64,000 nucleotides of DNA from Valencia hispanica. Taxonomy: Eukaryota > Chordata > Actinopteri > Cyprinodontiformes > Valenciidae. The stretch lies in contig OY747703.1 of assembly GCA_963556495.2 (NCBI GenBank), positions 32,287,296 through 32,351,295 on the forward strand. The letters run 5' to 3'. How positions within the stretch are numbered: position 1 is the stretch's first letter; each line of letters opens with the position of its first letter. The position numbers and the translations under genes were made by a program. Shown here one piece after another: positions 1-9,907 of this stretch. The notes below the pieces were generated by a model. The model did no database searches. It had not been told where the DNA came from and worked only from the letters and a program-made list of their open reading frames with translations.

Positions 1-29
1 GCAACCAATTGCTTTTACAAGTCACCTAA

Positions 30-1626
30 TGCCCCTTTTCCACTTGGGTTGGTTCGGTCTGAGACTGGTAGACTCAGCCCCGATTTGGCGCATTTCCATT
101 ACCTTTGTTGAGGGCAAGCCAACCCCTTTTTTGGACTACCTCTGCCTTGGACTAAAGTGGGCCGAAGCAACCCCACATGCGCACATATGGACTGAATGGT
201 CCGGTAAAGTGATGTCAGTCACACACCTATCTACGTTGCAGCCACTGATTGGCCTGGCGGTGTGCATGCAGGGAGTTTCTTCTTCAGAAACAGCCACAGT
301 CCCAGTACGACGTACAAAAGTACTTTGATGTCATCCATTGTTGTTTCTCCGTTATGTCCCCCTCTCAATGCACATGTCCACATTTGTTTACAACTCTTGT
401 GGCAATTACGATTTTGCGCCACTTTTAAGTCCCACTCCAATCATATTTTGAGGTGTTTTTTAAACATTCTAAGTGGTCTTTAAATTATGATTATGCCGTT
501 TTTAGCCAAAATCACAAAACCTGTGCCGTTTTCTGGGACTTCGCTTCAGCAGAGCTGCAGTAGCTCATTAGCAATTCACCTCTGCATTGTGGGCGGAACC
601 GTTGGCATGGAGACCCCCCCTCCCCGTTCCTGAGGGCTCTGTAAAAAAATGAAGAGACATGTATTACTATGACTACATCTTACAGTCCAAGACCAGGGGT
701 CAATTAACATCCGGTGACACTATTTCATAATAATAAGTGACATTCACATATTCAGTATGTGCAGCTCCAGCTGGGTTGTCAGCGTCACTTGCCTCTGATG
801 AGCGATCATCATCAGAGGGCAAATCGTCCCCTTCTGAATCATGATCGGCAAAGATCAGTGCACGCACCTCATCCGCACTGTAAAGTCATCTGGGCATTTT
901 GTTTTTTGTTATAAAAATCGCTATCTGTCTCTCTATCCATCTCTATCCTACAACCGCTGCTGTCGCTTTTCTCTCCTCTCCCGCTCTGCTGTCCCGCTCG
1001 CGCTCAGCAGCTGGGCGCGCTGACAGCTGGTGTCGGGTTTTAAACCTTTTTTTCTCAGATTTCTTTTCATTGTAACATACCCACAAATGACGCCAGTATT
1101 GAAGCTATATGTAGTGGGCATCTAGTTGTACCAAACAGTAACAGCACAAGGCAGTAGATTTAAAGAAAGAGGCTGTTTTATTCAGCAATGTATTGCAACC
1201 CGCTACAGCACATAGGTGTTGATCCGCCATCGTCTTCTCTACTCTTCAGAACCTGAGTGGGCGGAGCGGAGTAGGAGCTTGTGGCCCCGCCCAGTGGAGT
1301 TACCACGTCACAACTCCAGCCTATTTGAGCCGGCATTTTAAAGTCTGCTACTGATTCACAGCCGTTTGAATGCAGAAATACTCAGAAATACAACTTTGAG
1401 CTTAATTTTCTCAAGATATGTCCTCTAGCATCAGAAAAATGCCACAAGAACATGTTAACACCTAGAAAAACATGATTTACATCGGAGTGGGTCTCTAAGC
1501 TGAGCCCGCCCATGCCCTTGCCTACATCTGCATTCCTGAGATAGTCATGGAAACACAACCAGCCCGTTCTGGGCCGTGCTGACCCGACCCGTTCGGGTCT
1601 GATCCGACCCTAGTGGAAAAGGGGCA
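30..1626. mobile_element. 1.6 kb non-autonomous DNA transposon with TAA target duplication (PIF/Harbinger-like)
   Basis: The ends are mirror images: TGCCCCTTTTCCACT at 30-44 and its complement ending at 1626, followed inward by a weaker match around GGGT-GGTTCGG. The element is flanked on both sides by TAA (27-29 and 1627-1629). A 3 bp TWA-type duplication is typical of PIF/Harbinger transposons. The interior is CpG-rich in patches (540-620, 940-1030, 1250-1350, 1560-1610), unlike the AT-rich surroundings. No transposase or Myb-like frame survives; the best frames here are under 100 codons and unconvincing. It therefore looks like a long MITE or internally deleted copy that relied on an enzyme supplied elsewhere. 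It sits inside the Tc1-like element, so it is the younger of the two. Superfamily is inferred from target-site length only. Confidence 0.8.
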
Positions 1627-2012
1627 TAACTTGTAACTTTAACATATTACCAACATTCTCAGTCCTCAGTTTGAATCAGAGTTGGATTATAAAATACCAT
1701 CCCAAGCTTTAAAGATCTCACTGAGGACTGTTCAATCCATTGTCTGGAAATTGCAAGCAAATTAAAGCTACAAAGTTCGCAAGACATGGCTCTAAATTAA
1801 CAGGCGGGGCAGAGAAAGCATTAATTAATAAGCCACCAAACGTTCATGGCACCTTTGGAGGAGCTGCAGAGATCCACATCACAGGTGCAACAATCTGTTG
1901 ACAAGACAACTATTAGTTGTGCACTGCACACCACAAAGCCAATCTTTATGGAAAAGTGTAAAAAAGAAAGCCATAACAAGTCCTGTTTACAGTTTTCCTC
2001 ATGCCATGTAAG

Positions 2013-2324
2013 TGTCACGCTGCCCTATTCCTGCCTGATTGTCTTCACCTGTCTGTCTCATCATCCACACCTGATCCTACTCACCTCCTGCCTTTAAGAC
2101 CCCTCACTTCCTTTCACTCCCGGCCGGATCATCCTAGTCCTCCTTCCTCCTAGTCCTCTATTGTCTTCATCCCCATGGTGTGTCGTCTTCCTGCCTCTTC
2201 GTTCCAGCCCGATGTCCAGTGTCTCCGTTCACCACCATCATCACGATCTCCTCACTTTAATAAACATCCTGCACCTTCCTTCAGCGAGTGCGTTTGGGTC
2301 CATTCTCCACACACCCACGTGACA
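2013..2324 (+). mobile_element. Solo-LTR-like insertion, 312 bp
   Basis: The block starts TGTCACG and ends CGTGACA, the short inverted TG...CA ends expected of an LTR. It is flanked by near-identical 5 bp repeats, GTAAG (2008-2012) and GAAAG (2325-2329). A polyadenylation signal AATAAA at 2259-2264 is followed by a segment with GTTTGGGTCC, a 3' pattern I associate with LTR retrotransposons of fish. The surrounding Tc1 sequence resumes on both sides, so this is an insertion rather than part of the host element. No internal gag/pol region is present, consistent with recombination between two LTRs. It could instead be another short element with the same ends. The open frame across it is not a gene. 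Confidence 0.62.
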
Positions 2325-2890
2325 GAAAGGGAGATAACAAACATACAGACAAGGTGCTCTGGTCAGAATAATACAAGTTTGAAAATTTCGCCTTCATGCA
2401 AACACTGTGTAGAGAAAAATGAAATGCTCGTCACATAGAACACACCGTTGTGCTGTCAACATGGTTTTCTTCAGCAGAGACAGGGAAGCTGTTGAGAGCT
2501 GATTGGGCGATGGATGGAGATCCATACATGACAATCTGTAAACCTGTGAAATCCATTGAAAGGTGATTTGACAAAATATAGACTTAGGAGGAGCTGAATA
2601 GCTTACTTTTCTTTTTTTCTGAATAAAAAATTCCTTTTCCATTTGACAGACAACTTTATTTGGTTTTTCACATAAAATCCCATAACGTCAATATAGATTT
2701 AAGTTTGTGGTTGGAATGTGGCAGACTATAGATAGGTTTAAGGGGCTTGCATATAATACTTTTTCAAGGCACTTTAATAGCTCAAAATAAGTTGTCATAT
2801 GTGTGCCAATATTTGTATTCGATGGAAAGGGAGAAAGACATTTTTAAAAAACAAAAAAATCCTGTCTTTTATTTCTAAATAGTTTTTGTT

Positions 2891-3014
2891 GTGCCCTGCG
2901 ATGGACTGGCGACCTGTCCAGGATGTACCCCGCCTTTCGCCCCGTGACTCCTGGAGATAGGCACCACCCCCCCCGCAATCCTGCATAGGATGGACTGGTA
3001 CAGATAATGGATGG
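2891..3014 (+). mobile_element. 5'-truncated LINE tail (L2/Maui-like 3' end) with 12 bp target duplication
   Basis: This is a 124 bp insertion reading GTGCCCTGCGATGGACTGG, CGACCTGTCCAGGATGTACC and onward to an ATGGATGG end. The same tail recurs in this window at 50500-50649 and, reversed, at 62615-62738. It is bracketed by a perfect 12 bp direct repeat ATAGTTTTTGTT (2879-2890 and 3015-3026). Severe 5' truncation plus a target duplication is the signature of target-primed reverse transcription. The Maui/L2 label is from memory of pufferfish and other teleost LINE tails. Only the 3' untranslated end is present, so nothing is encoded. Confidence 0.85.
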
Positions 3015-3026
3015 ATAGTTTTTGTT

Positions 3027-4220
3027 ATTTTTATATTGGATGTCCTAAAGAAATATTTTTTCTTTGTTCCTGATTGGTCCGATCTACATTAGTCAGTGAT
3101 ATTCTCATTTCTTGAGGAAGTCTTTATATGAATTTGAAACATTATGCCACTTTTTTAATCAATAATCAAGTCTTAAAGTTTACTACACATCTTCACTGAA
3201 GTGCTAATATATTGGCAGGAAGCCTCCCTCCACTCTATAAATGTACCCCCAGCTGAAATAACCACCATGTATTATCTGACTCGCTGTCAAGCAGCCACAA
3301 TACGATCAATACTTTCAGATAATGAAGTCACTGACTTACAGCAAACTCTAGATAATGACAAGAAGGTCTCCTGTTATTGCCTTATTTTATGGCTTTTTCT
3401 CTTGGTAACATCTGAATGAGTCCCCCAAGCTGGTGTGTGAATTCTCTAAATTGTGAGAGATGTAGGATTTGGAGTGTAAAGATGCATTGTTGGAGTCCAG
3501 CACAGCTGACCAATGGAGTTTGTCTTTTAAAATGCAGCACCGTTTAACTCAGCCTGGCTTGACCCTGATTCAGTAACTGAAAACTAGACAAAAACTATAT
3601 AAGAATATATATATATGTATGTATATAAGTCAATTAGACTGACAATAACTATGACAAAAAATATATAATTTTAATTAAAAAAGATTGATATTTTTGTAAC
3701 CAAATAATAGTAATGCTAATATACTGTAGGAAGATTAAATCCAGTCTCATAGTAGTAAAACAAGTCATTTATAACTCTCTTATACATTCTTGGATAAATC
3801 CTGTCGGTGTAATGGAATATTATTTCTTGTAATTAATATTAATTAATTATTTCTTGTATTTCTTGTTGTAAGATAAACCAAATAGGCATTTCAGTATGGT
3901 TTAATATTTTTGTGGATTAAATTTACAGGAAATTTAGATGAATTAATTTACTACAGATGAATAAAATGCAACTAAAACTGATTTACACTTTAATCAAAAG
4001 ACTGATTAAAACTAAATTATAATGTGCTGTCAAAATCAATACTGACTTCAACATGGGAAGGATAAACTGTCATATTAAACTACGGTATATAAATTGTAGT
4101 GAGACACAAAAAGGGGTATTTTCCTGTTTGCAGCTATAAAAACAACATATGTGTCCATTAGTTATGCACATTGTGTACATCTGTTATTTTTGTTGGAAAA
4201 TGGCGTTTAAGCTGATCTTG

Positions 4221-4221
<1 letters not shown>
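3027..4221. other. AT-rich stretch without a recognised gene
   Basis: No exon or RNA gene seen. Around 3590-4060 the sequence is very AT-rich, with a short AT/GT run at 3606-3627. A segment near 4010-4045 (containing AATGTGCTGTCAAAATCAA) resembles a dispersed teleost repeat I recall only vaguely. Confidence 0.4.

Positions 4222-4312
<91 letters not shown>
4222..4312. repeat. (ATT)n microsatellite, about 30 units
   Basis: Uninterrupted ATT trinucleotide array of about 90 bp. The reverse strand reads as a run of AAT codons (poly-Asn), which is an artefact and not a protein. Confidence 0.97.
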
Positions 4313-5445
4313 GATTTCCTACACTGTGCATCACAGTTGTTGGATGTTCTGTCTGGGTTTTTATTGATTGTCAAACCAACTGACCAAATAATGAAATTTT
4401 CCTTTTTACGGATTGTTGAATTCATTTGTTTTCTTGCCTGCTTGTATGCAAGAACACACCAGTTCAAACATACTCCTGTAAGAAAAGGTTATTACGGAGT
4501 CAAGACTCTCCAAGCTGGAATGGCCCATTGTGCTGTTATATTTATTAAATAAGTGCAACTCATCATGAGACATAATATTGTATCAGTGCAATACATACAA
4601 ACTTTACCTGTGCATTCACAAATGATCTGGCATTAAGCTTTTAGCTCAGTTGAGAATACATCTGCAGAGGTTTTGGATGTGTGAATAAGCAGGCAATCTG
4701 TGGTTCCAAACGGTACCTTGGTGTGAATCTGTGCATACCTTTTTGTCTGTCTAAAATCCCTATGAAACACCCCAAGACAGCTGTGTGGCAGGTTGTTTTG
4801 AATCTTATAGGGTGTCATTGATAATAACATTTCCAGTGTTGAGACTCATGTTTTTTAGCCTGTTCTGATCTTGTTTTAATGAACTGTGCACATGTACATG
4901 TTGTTGTAAATTCATGCTTAGGTGAGGCCTGAGCCTCAGGTTGATCCATGGCTGATCTGACAAGAAGCACAGAGAGTCAGAATCTGCCTGCAGCCATCTA
5001 CCCCCCACCCTGACGCACTTTCTTCTAAACATGCACATTCACCCCTTTTTCCTTTATGTTTTTACTTCCTCCACAACATCCTTCATCCTTTCCCTCTGCT
5101 CCACTTCTCCCCTCCTCTACCTCCAGGATGAGAGTTAAGACAGACAGCCTGAAGTGGATGTCAGGGAGAATTAGACACCAGCAGACAATGTGATTTCTTC
5201 GTCTTCAAGGCTTTCTTTTCCCCAGAAGACAGCAAACAGGGCTGGTTTGATATTTGCAGAAAAAACTTAACTCAGAGGAAGAGACAAAAACGGCTGAAAA
5301 CGGCTTTTGAAAAAGAGAAAGGTAATATAAAGTAGAAAGGAGGTGCAATTTAAGTATAACCAAAGAGTATTTTGAAGTATAAAAGAAATACAAAGCAGGA
5401 AATTAGAACTGATGCAAAAAAAGATGTAAAAATGTAGGAAAGAAA
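4313..5445. other. Intergenic or intronic sequence, nothing recognised
   Basis: Mixed unique sequence. Short frames occur but none has a recognisable domain. The segment 5040-5200 is pyrimidine-rich and then GC-moderate. No RNA gene or transposon end was identified. Confidence 0.4.
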
Positions 5446-6213
5446 TCTATGAAGGTAGATGTGTTCCAAAACGCATGTAGTTGTAGCTTGTGATTTGAAC
5501 ACTTGTAGAATACCATTTGAGAACTTGAGCAACAAAAATCTGAAGTTCTATGTGAACCATCACAGCAGGGGAAAAAAACACACAAACTGAATTTCAAATT
5601 GCACTAAAACCCCAAACATGTAAGACCCTGTGTGAAACAAATGCACTAGTGTCAGATTTTCCCCTGCAGAAACCTTTCACATTAACCTGTTCTGAATGTA
5701 AAGTCACATAAAAATTTTCACGTCTGCTTTCATTTTTATACAAGCATAATTACAGCTTTCCGCTTATCATTAATCGTTTCCTACTATAAATATTTTTTTA
5801 ATGTGTACATTCTTGGTTACGACTTCAACGTATTGATTTCAACCACTGGAATCTACTGCTTAGTGCGCACACATCAGCTACGACGAATCACAGCGCGGCG
5901 AAAACAGTGCACGGAATTTTGGCACAATTTCTGGGAAATGTTTGTGAGAGTGATGACGTCGTCAATAGATCAACCAATCAGAGCGAGAGGTCGGGATATG
6001 TGGACGTGCCATATTTTTTTCTCCCTTTCGATACCGTCATGACCTCAAGACGCAGCAAGCTGGGGTGAGTTACTTTGCCAAACATCGTAAGACATGTTTG
6101 TTATGTGTTTTGAAGAGGAAATAGACCCATGTCAACTTAATATTCCACTCCACGAAGTCCATTAATTTCTATTAATGGACACCTCAAAGGGCATTATCCC
6201 TTACTTATACCAT
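5446..6213 (+). repeat. Left arm of the foldback
   Basis: It pairs with 6699-7384. It contains the unpaired insertion at about 5701-5867, which is AT-rich and absent from the other arm. The inner part (5868-6060) is CpG-containing and includes TGACGTCGTCA near 5952 and an inverted CCAAT sequence (CCAATCAGA) near 5974. Confidence 0.85.
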
Positions 6214-6347
6214 AGTTTGGGTGAATACTCGATTCTGATTGGCTGGAGGGTGTAGATTAAAAAGTGATAATGTACACCTAGGAAAGGCGTCCCGTGAAAT
6301 CGCCTGATGACAGTTCTAAATTATTGCGCTGGCTCAAACGTTAGATG

Positions 6348-6361
6348 GTTACCATGGCAAC
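6348..6361. promoter_or_regulatory. RFX X-box-like palindrome GTTACCATGGCAAC
   Basis: This 14 bp site fits the vertebrate RFX X-box pattern (GTTNCCATGGNAAC) at every fixed position. RFX factors drive ciliary and MHC class II genes. The site lies in a transposon-like loop, so binding is possible but function is not implied. Confidence 0.4.
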
Positions 6362-6562
6362 GGAGACTCAACGTTTTTTCACAGTTGACACGTCGCAAAA
6401 GCAAGACAGACAAAACATGAGTGATTTTATCATTTCTTTTACCTTATTTGGTGAGTTTGATAACATTAACATATTAATACTTTGTATCACGTATAGTAAG
6501 GTAAAGCTGCAATCTCACTTCCCATCACTCATCAACTGATGCGGTCGGGTCGCTGTGGCCAC

Positions 6563-6575
6563 GTTGCTTGGCAAC
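6563..6575. promoter_or_regulatory. Second X-box-like site GTTGCTTGGCAAC
   Basis: A 13 bp near-palindrome matching two RFX half sites (GTTGC and GGCAAC) with a one-base-shorter spacer than the first site. It lies 215 bp downstream in the same loop. Confidence 0.3.
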
Positions 6576-6698
6576 GCCTGTATACGGGAGATATTAAATA
6601 GTGTGTTCGTCTTATAAAAATAAAAACCATCACGATTTTAACTCTAAAACACATTAAAGTATTAATTGATTAAATACTTCTTTCTTTCGTAAGTGACC

Positions 6699-7384
6699 AT
6701 GGTATAAGTAAGGGATAATGCCCTTTGAGGTGTCCATTAACAGAAATTAATGAACTTCACGGAGTGGAATATTAAGTTGACATGGGTCTATTTCCTCTTC
6801 AAAACACATAACAAACATGTCATACGATGTTTGGCGAAATAACTCACCCCAGCTTGCTACGTCATGACCATTGAGTATATAGGGAGAAAAAAATATGGCA
6901 CGTCCACATATCCCGACCTCTCGTTCTGATTGGTTGATCTATTGACGACGTCATCACTCTCTCCCCCCCTTATCTTTCAAGTACAATTTAGTTTTGGCAC
7001 AAACATTTCGCGGAAAGTGTGCCAAAATTCCGAGCACTGTTTTCACCGGGCTGTGATTCGTCGTAGCTGATGTGTGCATTCAGAACAGGTTAATGTGAAA
7101 GGTTTCTGCAGGGGAAAAATTGTTTCACACATGGTCTTATATATTTGGGGTTTTAGTGCAATTTGAAATTCAGTTTGTGTGTTTTTTCCCCCTGCTGTGA
7201 TGGTTCACATACAACTTCAGATTTTTGTTGCTCAAGTTCTCAATTGCAATTCTACAAGTGTTCAGATAGATGTTTGACATATAACTTCAGATTTCTATTG
7301 CTCAAGTTCTCAAATGGTATTCTACAAGTGTTCACATCACAAGCTACAACTGCATGCGTTTTGGCACATATCTACCTTCATAGA
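6699..7384 (-). repeat. Right arm of the foldback
   Basis: Reverse-complement partner of the left arm. It differs by a 70 bp period tandem duplication (7206-7266 and 7276-7336, both carrying AACTTCAGATTT and CTCAAGTTCTCAA) and by an extra stretch near 6963-7005. Confidence 0.85.
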
Positions 7385-9106
7385 AATCACAATGAAAAGA
7401 ATGTCAATGAAAAAAAACCCAGAGAGTTAAAAACTGAGCAGTCAAAAGGTTGTGTGAGTCAGAAGTACAGGAAGACAATAGCAGGCCATCTAGGCAGCCA
7501 CTTAATAGTCCACCCACTCACTGTGGGCAGATTGACGCCTCTTAGCTCCTTTAATAGCTCCAATAATGGACCTTAGTATAGGTGGGCTGTGAAGAGGATA
7601 GTGATCCTATCCAAAGTAACTCAATTCCTCAGTTCTGGTCTCTTGTTTCAGCAGCTTTCAGTACATCAGGGTGGGAAATACATTGTATAATACTCCCGCA
7701 TTTACCAAGCCACAAAGGACTGTGGATAGATGAATTATGGTTAGAGTGGCTGATGTTGTGGTGATGTATGGTCGGTTCAAGTTGTCGCTCTGTGGGTATA
7801 ACACAATATATACTTCAAGGACGTAATGCTCACACAGTACTCTAGTTCTCGTCTTGTTGGTCTACTTTGACTTCTAAAGCTCACTAAGTTGTGTGTATAT
7901 TTCTGTACAAATGTACATCCTTAATATACTGTGCCTTAGTGTTGTTTTTAAAATCCTCCCTTCAGCTTGAGGAAGCCAGTCTCCGCTGTTCTACAGTAAC
8001 TGAGCCTGCAGCAGGAGAGGAAACTGAACATCCGCTGCAGAACTTAAATGCACCCAGTGAGTCATCAACTGTTCACTGCAGTTTTCCCCATCCCAGTCGA
8101 TGTGCTTTGCATGCGTCCAACCCCATCAATCCCCTTCTCTACCGTCTTCCCACCCTCCCAGAAACCAACGGCTGAGGATTGCCAGGTCCTCAGCCCCCAG
8201 ATGTACTGTAGGTTGCCAGAGCGTAGTAAGCCCATGCGGTGTGGAGTGGTGGGGATCTGAGGCGCTGCCTGTGGCCTGGTGCCACGCTGGGCCTGGTTAT
8301 TATCTCCAGATGACTTCAGCATGAGTAGCAGATGCCTTTTTGGCCACAGGGGCCAAACAGCAAAGGAGAGGGGAAAGTGAGTGAATGTGTGTGTGCATTA
8401 GTGTTTGCATGCTGTTCACAACTGCATTGAGCAATTTATTACCTTCCCACTTATCGGACCATCTCCCTCACTGTGTTTGGAAGGAGTTAGTCTCATTCCA
8501 AAATACCAATCCTCTCTCACAATAGCACTCTAAGAGACTTGGAGAGTTGCCGAGATAACCCCTTCGATGGCTCTAGTTATGTTGAGATGGTCACACTAGC
8601 AAACTGATAAAAAATAAGTGCACCTCTAAATAAAATGGTAACAGTGAGTAGGTGTATGTACATGTATCTGTACTTGTGCCTCAGTCTGTTAGCTATTTTA
8701 CAGGCCTCCTTCCCAGCAGCAAATAATATACAGGCAATCCATGCACAGCTCTGACCAATTTAATAGAAGAGCGTCAGGAAAAGATATTTCTAATCAGACC
8801 GCTGCAAATGTCTCCTTTTATTAAAGTGGGGGTGCCTTTCCTTTCCCTCTCCCTGCGTGTGTTGGGAGAAATCCACCTAGCTGATAATGGTGTTGGCTGG
8901 CCTGGTGTCATCATATTAAAGCGCTGAACTCTCCCCCCGCCCCCACTTACAAACGCTCTCCTCCTCCCTCTAACACCCATCCCTTCACATTATTCCTTCT
9001 TCACTCAACTCCAGTAAAAATGGACTCTTTTGTTGGTTATTTTTTTAGTGCTAGAAACCGATGTGTGTTGTACCTTTTTGAAGAATATTGAATTCCTCCG
9101 AGATCC
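7385..9106. other. Unique sequence with one possible exon, otherwise nothing recognised
   Basis: The 7950-8340 stretch is richer in GC and less repetitive than its surroundings. At 7966-8056 a pyrimidine tract ending CAG precedes a 91 bp open segment followed by GTGAGT at 8057, which is what a vertebrate exon would look like. The predicted residues (LEEASLRCSTVTEP...) match no family I know. The rest, including the pyrimidine- and C-rich 8810-9000, shows no gene. Confidence 0.25.
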
Positions 9107-9110
9107 TTAA

Positions 9111-9600
9111 AGGAACAGGGCGCAGGATTTGTAAATAAAATAAACATCCATGTCCAGTTTTTTTATGCTGTTGGGTAATGAAGCGTTATAAACCAAAAAG
9201 AATGAGCCCACCCACGTTTCGCTCCATTTTCTTAAACTGGCTGTGTGCTGCAAAATGTGCTGCAGTTCGGGGCTCGAATTTCCCGCGCTGTCCTACAGAT
9301 GTGACGTCAATTGACACGGCTTGCGCGTTCTCGACAGCTTTAAAAGAGGAAGAAAATTGTCGCAGACCTCCATTGATTTAATTGTGAGAATGGATTCTTC
9401 TCTTCTGCAACTGGGAAATGACCAAGGACGACTCACAGCCCACTAAAAAGTGGCACTAAGAAAAAGAAGAATGTCAGTGTGAAGAGGTATGTTTTTTTTG
9501 TGAAGCGTTTGTGCGCGCTCCCGTGCGGCTGGCTGCAGTTACTTGCAGCGCCGGCCGCGTCGCTCGTGAGTTTTGTTTCTTCATTCTGCCCCCTGCTCCT
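9111..9600. mobile_element. 490 bp CpG-rich MITE flanked by TTAA
   Basis: The ends are inverted repeats: AGGAACAGGGCGCAGGA from 9111 and its near complement TCTGCCCCCTGCTCCT ending at 9600. Each is flanked directly by TTAA (9107-9110 and 9601-9604). A TTAA duplication is typical of piggyBac and Kolobok transposons. The interior is unusually rich in CpG for this window (9270-9340 and 9505-9570). It holds a perfect cAMP-response palindrome TGACGTCA at 9302-9309 and a donor-like GAGGTATGT near 9485, so it could be mistaken for a promoter and first exon. No transposase is encoded. Which TTAA superfamily it belongs to cannot be decided from the ends alone. Confidence 0.82.
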
Positions 9601-9719
9601 TTAAGGTCAAGTAGCTTTACCTTTGTAAAAGCAGTCATCCTCTCTACTTTTTTAGCATTACGTCTTTAGATTTGAGAGTGATACAGAAATAGGAAAATCA
9701 ATAATTCTGTATAATTCAG

Positions 9720-9907
9720 TTTATTTATATAGCGCCGATTCAAAACAGATGTAATCTCAAGGTACTTTACAAGAAAAGTCATTTCAGTACAATCATTCCA
9801 ATCAGTTTAAAGGTTTAGCTAGTTTTCTATTTAAGGAATCCCAGCAGATTGCATCGAGTCGTTCCAGACTCCAACTACAGCAATCCCTCATACTGAGCAA
9901 ACATGTA
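9720..9907 (+). repeat. Dispersed teleost repeat fragment (ATATAGCGCC family)
   Basis: It begins TTTATTTATATAGCGCC and continues with ACTTTACAAGAAAAGTCATT. Both strings recur at 16316-16384 in this window, which is direct evidence of a repeat family. Further along it carries AGCAGATTGCATCGAGTC and CTCATACTGAGCAAACATG, which I recall from longer copies in other percomorph fish. No ends or target duplications are visible. Its class is uncertain. Confidence 0.65.

Larger units (their letters stand above)
1..2774 (+). mobile_element. Decayed Tc1/mariner-type DNA transposon, cut by the window edge and broken by two insertions
   Basis: Three separated blocks (1-29, 1630-2012 and 2325-2774) read in order as one Tc1-type element of the kind common in teleosts. 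The 1690-1990 block covers the N-terminal half of the transposase (the segments around CTGTTCAATCCAT, GCAAGACATGGC and GAGGAGCTGCAGAGATCCAC). The 2350-2530 block continues with AAGGTGCTCTGGTCAGA, TTCTTCAGCAGAGACAGGGA and GATGGATGGAGATCC. The 3' end at 2650-2774 keeps the CACATAAAATCCCA tail and a terminal CAAGGCACT just before TA. Frameshifts, deletions and stops leave no usable transposase. The 5' terminal repeat lies outside the window. Tc1 elements move by cut-and-paste into TA sites. This copy is dead and old enough to have hosted two later insertions. The family assignment uses recalled consensus features and similarity to the copies at 26590 and 35090. Confidence 0.85.
6214..6698. repeat. 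Central loop of the foldback
   Basis: Unpaired 485 bp region between the arms. It opens with GATTCTGATTGGCTGGAGGG near 6230, a sequence I associate with teleost repeats. It holds the two X-box-like palindromes described separately. The 64-codon frame starting at 6345 has no recognisable content. Confidence 0.7.
5446..7384. mobile_element. 1.9 kb foldback element: long imperfect inverted repeat with 485 bp loop
   Basis: The left arm 5446-6213 and right arm 6699-7384 are reverse complements over most of their length. Examples: TCTATGAAGGTAGAT (5446) pairs with ATCTACCTTCATAGA (7370-7384); TAACCTGTTCTGAATG (about 5684) pairs with CATTCAGAACAGGTTA (about 7077); CAAAGGGCATTATCCC (6185) pairs with GGGATAATGCCCTTTG (about 6712). 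The arms differ by point changes, by a 167 bp segment present only on the left (about 5701-5867), by a 70 bp tandem duplication on the right (7206-7336) and by a roughly 40 bp extra segment on the right near 6963-7005. No transposase frame and no clean target duplication were found. It could be a foldback/MITE-type transposon, or two copies of one repeat inserted in opposite directions. Confidence 0.85.

Noticed and set aside
2175..2438. 87-codon ORF
   Set aside because: It runs from the solo-LTR-like insertion into the decayed Tc1 element and crosses the insertion boundary.
4207..4467. Minus-strand ORF with a long Asn run
   Set aside because: Created by the (ATT)n microsatellite.
7163..7576. 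137-codon ORF with an internally repeated peptide
   Set aside because: The peptide repeat comes from the 70 bp DNA duplication in the foldback arm and runs into unrelated sequence.
9111..9600. CpG-island promoter and first exon of a host gene
   Set aside because: Clear inverted ends and TTAA duplications show a MITE; kept only as a possible co-opted promoter.
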